In this document: piece after piece, positions 4,852 through 5,066 of the stretch
How the letters are laid out: every line of letters starts with the position of its first letter
Position numbering within the stretch: the first letter of the stretch is position 1
Notes under the pieces: model-generated
Told to the model about the DNA's origin: nothing
Databases searched by the model: none
Seen by the model: the letters and a program-made list of their open reading frames with translations, nothing else
DNA from: Paenibacillus sp.
GTDB lineage: Bacteria; Bacillota; Bacilli; Paenibacillales; NBRC-103111
Assembly: GCA_029239545.1 (NCBI GenBank)
Contig: JARBUQ010000386.1
Span: forward strand, 1 to 5,066
Direction of reading: 5' to 3'
Length of the DNA stretch: 5,066 bases
Program-made: the position numbers and the translations under genes

Positions 4852-5066
4852 ATGACAAGCAAGCTGATTGATTTATCGATGGATATTTATCATGCTGCCC
4901 CAACCTTTGCTTATGATCCGAAATGCGCGGTGATTGTACACAATACGATCGACAGTATTGGATATAACATTAGCCAGCTGTCGATGAGCACGCACCAAGG
5001 AACTCATCTGGATGCTCCGTTTCATTTTCTGGATGATGGCAAAACGGTCGAGCAGCTGGACTTGTC
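4852..5066 (+). CDS. Cyclase-family metal-dependent hydrolase (kynurenine formamidase-like), N-terminal part
   Basis: The first 71 codons of a gene that runs off the window encode MTSKLIDLSMDIYHAAPTF followed by STHQGTHLDAPFHF. H48-x-G-T-H52-x-D54-x-P-x-H58 is the metal-binding signature of the PF04199 cyclase family, which includes KynB-type kynurenine formamidases, isatin hydrolase and related amide/lactam hydrolases. The opening I-D-L-S is also typical. No signal peptide is seen, so a cytoplasmic enzyme is likely. ATG 4852 is chosen because AAGGAGG lies 8 nt upstream. An in-frame ATG at 4822 would add ten residues but has no ribosome binding site. It diverges from the AraR-like regulator, which probably controls it. 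Tryptophan catabolism is not otherwise evident here, so the substrate is left open. Confidence 0.88.
   Translation, partial: MTSKLIDLSMDIYHAAPTFAYDPKCAVIVHNTIDSIGYNISQLSMSTHQGTHLDAPFHFLDDGKTVEQLDL

Overview
The window looks like a chromosomal segment of a Paenibacillus-like member of the Bacillota. I infer this from the strong AAGGAGG-type ribosome binding sites, sigma-A type promoters, a YesN-style AraC regulator, a GntR/LacI-chimera (AraR-like) regulator, and an RdgB whose tail resembles Paenibacillaceae versions. The assignment is by eye only. I see no phage, IS element, CRISPR array, tRNA or rRNA.

Layout. Positions 2-343 (+) hold the C-terminal part of the house-cleaning nucleotide pyrophosphatase rdgB. 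Its first ~200 bases are extremely GC-rich (about 80% for 61-180) and contain an 18-bp hairpin inside the coding sequence. It converges on an AraC-family regulator (381-1286, -). The two share one bidirectional hairpin terminator, one arm of which lies inside the regulator's last codons. A divergent regulatory region (1287-1502) separates this regulator from a two-gene operon: a small single-domain cupin (1503-1865, +) and a cytoplasmic neutral-ceramidase-like hydrolase (1889-3181, +). That operon ends in a hairpin at 3206-3251, which also faces the end of the next, convergent gene.

The second module is a GntR regulator with an AraR/LacI-type ligand-binding domain (3343-4461, -). It diverges, across a 390-bp AT-rich region, from a metal-dependent cyclase/kynurenine-formamidase-like hydrolase that runs off the window (4852 onward, +). 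This region has a recognisable promoter for each direction. It also has a 16-bp dyad strongly resembling the AraR operator, an inverted repeat bracketing the hydrolase promoter, and a structured ~140-nt leader.

Working model: two adjacent, locally regulated catabolic modules. In each, a one-component regulator probably senses a small ligand and controls itself and a divergent metal-dependent hydrolase gene or operon. Both hydrolases belong to families that cleave amide (or cyclic amide/ester) bonds, but the substrates cannot be read from the sequence. The most interesting items are the AraR-like operator, the unassigned cupin/ceramidase-like pair with degenerate metal motifs, and the palindromic insert-like hairpin inside rdgB.
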